Shown here: positions 54,857-57,453 of the stretch, one piece after another
Numbering within the stretch: position 1 is the stretch's first letter
How the letters are laid out: every line of letters begins with the position of its first letter
Source of the DNA: Methanosphaera stadtmanae
GTDB lineage: Archaea; Methanobacteriota; Methanobacteria; Methanobacteriales; Methanobacteriaceae
Direction of reading: 5' to 3'
DNA length: 57,453 nt
Assembly: GCA_015062825.1 (NCBI GenBank)
Contig: SUTR01000010.1
Coordinates: 1 to 57,453, forward strand
Program-made: the position numbers and the translations under genes
The notes under the pieces: model-generated
The model's input: only the letters and a program-made list of their open reading frames with translations
Databases searched by the model: none
What the model was told of the DNA's origin: nothing

Positions 54857-54935
54857 AAATTAAAATAATATATAATTAAATAATATTAAAAACATAATAT
54901 ATACAGTGATAAATAATTTATGGGAATGAAGTGTC

Positions 54936-55625
54936 TTGAAAACGAAAATTTCAGTTGTAATTCCTGCTTTAAATGAAGAAGGAATAGTTGGAAAAACTAT
55001 TAAAAGTATCCCTGTAAATGAAATTAAAAATGCAGGATATGATTTAGAGATAATAGTAGTAAATAATGATTCTACAGATAACACTGCTCAAGAAGCAGAG
55101 GAAGCGGGAGCTACAGTATTTTTAGAAAAAAATAGAGGATATGGTAATGCATATAAACGTGGATTTAAGGAAGCTACAGGCGATATTATCATAATGGGTG
55201 ATGCTGATGGAACATATCCTTTGGAACAATCCATGGATTTTATAAATTATATTGTAGAAGATGGATGTGATTTTGTAATAGGATCCCGTTTTAATGGAAC
55301 AATAGAAAAGGGAGCAATGCCTGCATTACACCAGTATATTGGAAATCCAATGCTTACAAGAATGTTAAATGTACTATTTCATTCACATTACTCTGATACC
55401 CATTGTGGTATGAGAGCATTTACCAGAGAAGCTTTGGATAAAATGGAATTAAAAGCTCCTGGAATGGAATTTGCTATTGAAATGGTTATTGAAGCATCCG
55501 AGAAGAATTTAAATATAAAGGAAGTTCCAATCCATTATAGAAAACGTGGTGGAGGAGAAGCAAAGCTTAGTTCATTTGATGATGGATACAGGCACATTAA
55601 ATACATGTTACAGAGAAGATTTTAA
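54936..55625 (+). CDS. GT2 glycosyltransferase, DPM1-like
   Basis: 229 residues. [20 protein letters not shown] (about 4-23), [18 protein letters not shown] and [18 protein letters not shown] (DxD) are the GT-A motifs of dolichyl-phosphate mannose/glucose synthase-like enzymes. [15 protein letters not shown] and [19 protein letters not shown] are typical of this branch. No C-terminal membrane spans are present, so it is soluble or loosely attached. It likely loads a sugar onto the polyprenyl phosphate carrier used by the locus. The start is TTG after a GAAGTG stretch. Confidence 0.85.
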   Translation: MKTKISVVIPALNEEGIVGKTIKSIPVNEIKNAGYDLEIIVVNNDSTDNTAQEAEEAGATVFLEKNRGYGNAYKRGFKEATGDIIIMGDADGTYPLEQSMDFINYIVEDGCDFVIGSRFNGTIEKGAMPALHQYIGNPMLTRMLNVLFHSHYSDTHCGMRAFTREALDKMELKAPGMEFAIEMVIEASEKNLNIKEVPIHYRKRGGGEAKLSSFDDGYRHIKYMLQRRF

Positions 55626-55650
55626 GAAAAAAAAATAGGAGATAGTTTTA

Positions 55651-56805
55651 ATGAAAATAGCATTTATATATGATACTGCATTTCCATGGGTAACTGGAGG
55701 AGCTGAACGTAGAATATATGAAATAGGCTCACGTCTTGCTAAAAGAGGACATGATGTTCATGTATTTTCATTAGGCTATTGGATGCTTGATGATAAGTAC
55801 AAATATCAAGAAAGCATACGTTATGAAGGAATTACCTATCATAGTGTAGGAAAGCCTGTTGATTTATATACCGATGACAATTCTCGTTCAATAAGAGAAG
55901 CATTATACTTTGCAAGAAAAGTATTCACTAAAGCAAACCTTGAAGATTTTGACATTGTAGACTGTCAAGGATTTCCATATTTCTCCTGTTTTTCAAGTAA
56001 ATTCAAGACCATGAGAAACAAACCAGAACTGGTAATAACATTACATGAAGTCTGGAATGACTATTGGTATGAATATCTGGGTAAAAAAGGATTCTTTGGA
56101 AAAATAGTGGAAAAAGGAATATTTCACCTAACAGATAACTTCATCTGTGTATCAGAACTTACAAAAAATAACTTATTAAAAAACCACAAGCCATCAAATA
56201 TCGAAATTATAGCCAATGGTGTGAATATTCGTGACATAACATATATTGATCCAAGTGATAAATTCTCAGACATTATATTTGCAGGACGACTAATACCTGA
56301 GAAGCATGTAGAATTGTTAATCAAAGCTATGAGAATAGTTGTTGATAAACATCCATTTGCAAAATGCTACATCATCGGAGAAGGTCCTGCAGAATATGAC
56401 CTGAAAAAGAGTGTTAAGGCACACAAGCTAGAATCAAACATAATCTTTGAAGGCTTTTATGAAGACCAAAATGAACTATACAGTGTAATGAAAAGTTCAT
56501 CAGTATTTGTATTACCCTCAGAACGTGAAGGATTCGGAATAGTGGTAATTGAAGCCAATGCATGTGGACTTCCAGTAATAACATTAAATAGTCCTATGAA
56601 TGCAGCCAAAGACCTAGTAACACATGACAATGGATTTGTAGTAAATTACAATCCCCAAAATCTTGCCCAATTAATAGAATATTATATTGGTGATGGATTA
56701 AACAGACAAGTAAGAGCAAATTGCAGAAATTATGCAAAGAATTTTGACTGGGAAAGCATAACCAGCAAAACAGAAGACTACTACTATAAAATTCTAAAAT
56801 ATTAA
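55651..56805 (+). CDS. GT4 glycosyltransferase
   Basis: 384 residues. FPWVTGGAERRIYEIGSRLA (about 12-31) is a classical GT4 start. NGVNIRDI, DIIFAGRLIPEKHVELLIKA and PSEREGFGIVVIEANACGLP form the donor site with the E-x7-E pair. It is the last gene of the glycan run and ends near a run of eight Ts at 56834-56841. Retaining transfer from a nucleotide sugar at the inner face of the membrane is expected. Confidence 0.88.
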   Translation: MKIAFIYDTAFPWVTGGAERRIYEIGSRLAKRGHDVHVFSLGYWMLDDKYKYQESIRYEGITYHSVGKPVDLYTDDNSRSIREALYFARKVFTKANLEDFDIVDCQGFPYFSCFSSKFKTMRNKPELVITLHEVWNDYWYEYLGKKGFFGKIVEKGIFHLTDNFICVSELTKNNLLKNHKPSNIEIIANGVNIRDITYIDPSDKFSDIIFAGRLIPEKHVELLIKAMRIVVDKHPFAKCYIIGEGPAEYDLKKSVKAHKLESNIIFEGFYEDQNELYSVMKSSSVFVLPSEREGFGIVVIEANACGLPVITLNSPMNAAKDLVTHDNGFVVNYNPQNLAQLIEYYIGDGLNRQVRANCRNYAKNFDWESITSKTEDYYYKILKY

Positions 56806-57019
56806 AGGATTATGACCTCCAAACACCATAACTTATTTTTTTTAAGTAAATTTTAGATTAATAGACCCCTTCAGACCAACAGAACAATTACAATAGCAGT
56901 AAACATGCAAGTCAACAACACTATTACAGCATGATACAAAAGCCATGAAAGATATATCATAACACTCCAACAAACACAGACCATTAAACTACTAACTAAC
57001 CACAAACAACTAAAAAACA

Positions 57020-57103
57020 AGAACATACACACTAACAATCAAAACAGGAAACAACTACTACAACGGACTAACCAAATACGTGAAACTAACCATAACCAAC
57101 TAA
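57020..57103 (+). pseudogene. decayed C-terminal end of an adhesin-like protein
   Basis: The plus strand reads RTYTLTIKTGNNYYNGLTKY followed by VKLTITN and a stop. This is a typical last beta-sandwich strand pair of methanogen adhesin-like proteins, similar in style to the STLTITKD end of the intact gene near 21.4 kb. A stop lies two codons upstream in frame (57011-57013) and no longer open frame joins it, so most of the gene is degraded. Confidence 0.45.
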
Positions 57104-57171
57104 CACATTAACCCCCATACAAATACTTTTTAAAATTAACTTAGAAAATATGATAAAAAAAGTAAACACGA

Positions 57172-57214
57172 TAGTCCGTTTCAAAAAAACAGATAAAAAA
57201 ATATAAACGGACTA
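57172..57214. repeat. perfect 10-bp inverted repeat
   Basis: TAGTCCGTTT (57172-57181) and AAACGGACTA (57205-57214) are exact inverses around a 23-base A-rich spacer. The same ACGGACTA word occurs in the adhesin relic at 57063-57070. The role is unclear; it is not followed closely by a T-run on either strand. Confidence 0.5.
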
Positions 57215-57325
57215 AAAAAGTATAGTAAAGAAAAACATATAAACAAATAAAAAAAAAGACGAAATATAAAAAAGATAAAAAATCAACTATAATATAAAAT
57301 AAATAACTAAAATCATTTAAAATAA

Positions 57326-57453
57326 TTAAACAAAGCAATATATTTTCCTCCCATTATTTATTATAAACTTAGTAAAATCATCATCACTAACAACAAGATC
57401 CTTATAATCCAATTCAATTTTCTTATCAACATTAGCAAAAAACAATACCACAA
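57326..57453 (-). CDS. 3' end of an unidentified gene running off the window
   Basis: A minus-strand frame stays open from the window edge to a TAA at 57326-57328. The last residues read VVLFFANVDKKIELDYKDLV, then VSDDDFTKFIINNGRKIYCF and V. Charged and hydrophobic residues are distributed as in a real folded protein, and the other two frames close early. No family is recognised from 41 residues. Confidence 0.5.
   Translation of the reverse strand, partial: VVLFFANVDKKIELDYKDLVVSDDDFTKFIINNGRKIYCFV

Larger units (their letters stand above)
56806..57325. other. gene-free tail with an adhesin relic and a hairpin
   Basis: After a T-run (56834-56841) the plus strand from about 56870 to 57110 is rich in A and C and poor in G, the composition of adhesin-like coding strands, but full of stops in every frame. 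A relic C-terminus at 57020-57103 and a ten-base inverted repeat at 57172-57214 are listed separately. The remainder is A-rich and featureless. Confidence 0.5.

Noticed and set aside
57141-57338. 65-codon minus-strand frame rich in Phe/Tyr/Leu
   Set aside because: Translation of A-rich intergenic DNA; contains the 10-bp inverted repeat and lacks protein-like composition.
1-57453. tRNA, rRNA and CRISPR arrays
   Set aside because: No T-loop/acceptor-stem pattern, rRNA sequence or regularly spaced repeat-spacer pattern was seen on either strand by eye; a tRNA or repeat scan would settle this.

Overview
The window reads as chromosomal DNA of a very AT-rich methanogenic archaeon of the Methanobacteriales, most like a gut Methanosphaera. 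The evidence is methanogen and archaeal core genes (formylmethanofuran:H4MPT formyltransferase, archaeal primase PriS/PriL, class I CCA-adding enzyme, 3-dehydroquinate synthase II, an MsvR-like regulator). Secreted Asn/Thr-rich beta-helix 'adhesin-like' proteins, Shine-Dalgarno sites of the GAGGTGAT type, and T-run or hairpin plus T-run ends fit the same assignment. No tRNA, rRNA or CRISPR array was seen.

Layout. 1-9.5 kb is housekeeping: a flavoprotein and a methyltransferase, the two-enzyme archaeal entry to the shikimate pathway, ThpR, UbiX, CbiT and CCA transferase on the plus strand, then priL-priS on the minus strand. 9.5-23.1 kb is an accessory island. It holds a possible plus-strand structured RNA, an acr3-arsR arsenite efflux operon with three 16-bp-phased operator-like repeats, and a frameshifted IS1182-type transposase. 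It also holds decayed genes (a frameshifted unknown gene, an adhesin fragment, a membrane acyltransferase with three homopolymer frameshifts), two secreted beta-helix adhesin-like proteins and a BASS-family transporter. 23.1-37.3 kb returns to core functions: metG, a DUF530-like gene, an HTH protein, a GPT-type sugar-phosphate transferase, two type IV pilin-like genes, THUMP and MnmC-like RNA modification genes, a degenerate Nudix protein, and the minus-strand run COG4030-ftr-pfkB-exoD.

37.4-56.8 kb is a large cell-surface glycan locus: two SDR sugar epimerase/dehydratases, two flippases, UDP-galactopyranose mutase and six glycosyltransferases. In its middle, after an MsvR-like redox regulator, is a tight four-gene minus-strand operon for phosphonate biosynthesis. 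In transcription order it encodes a PntC-like nucleotidyltransferase, a cytidylyltransferase-PEP mutase fusion, phosphonopyruvate decarboxylase and an iron-type alcohol dehydrogenase. A LicD-type phosphotransferase diverges from it.

These genes together suggest this route: PEP -> phosphonopyruvate -> phosphonoacetaldehyde -> 2-hydroxyethylphosphonate -> CMP-activated headgroup -> LicD transfer onto a glycan assembled by the neighbouring enzymes. A phosphonate-decorated surface polymer in a methanogen is the most interesting system in the window. The enzyme families are recognised from sequence motifs; the end product is inferred from gene context. The right end holds a decayed adhesin C-terminus, a hairpin, and the 3' end of a minus-strand gene that continues beyond the window.
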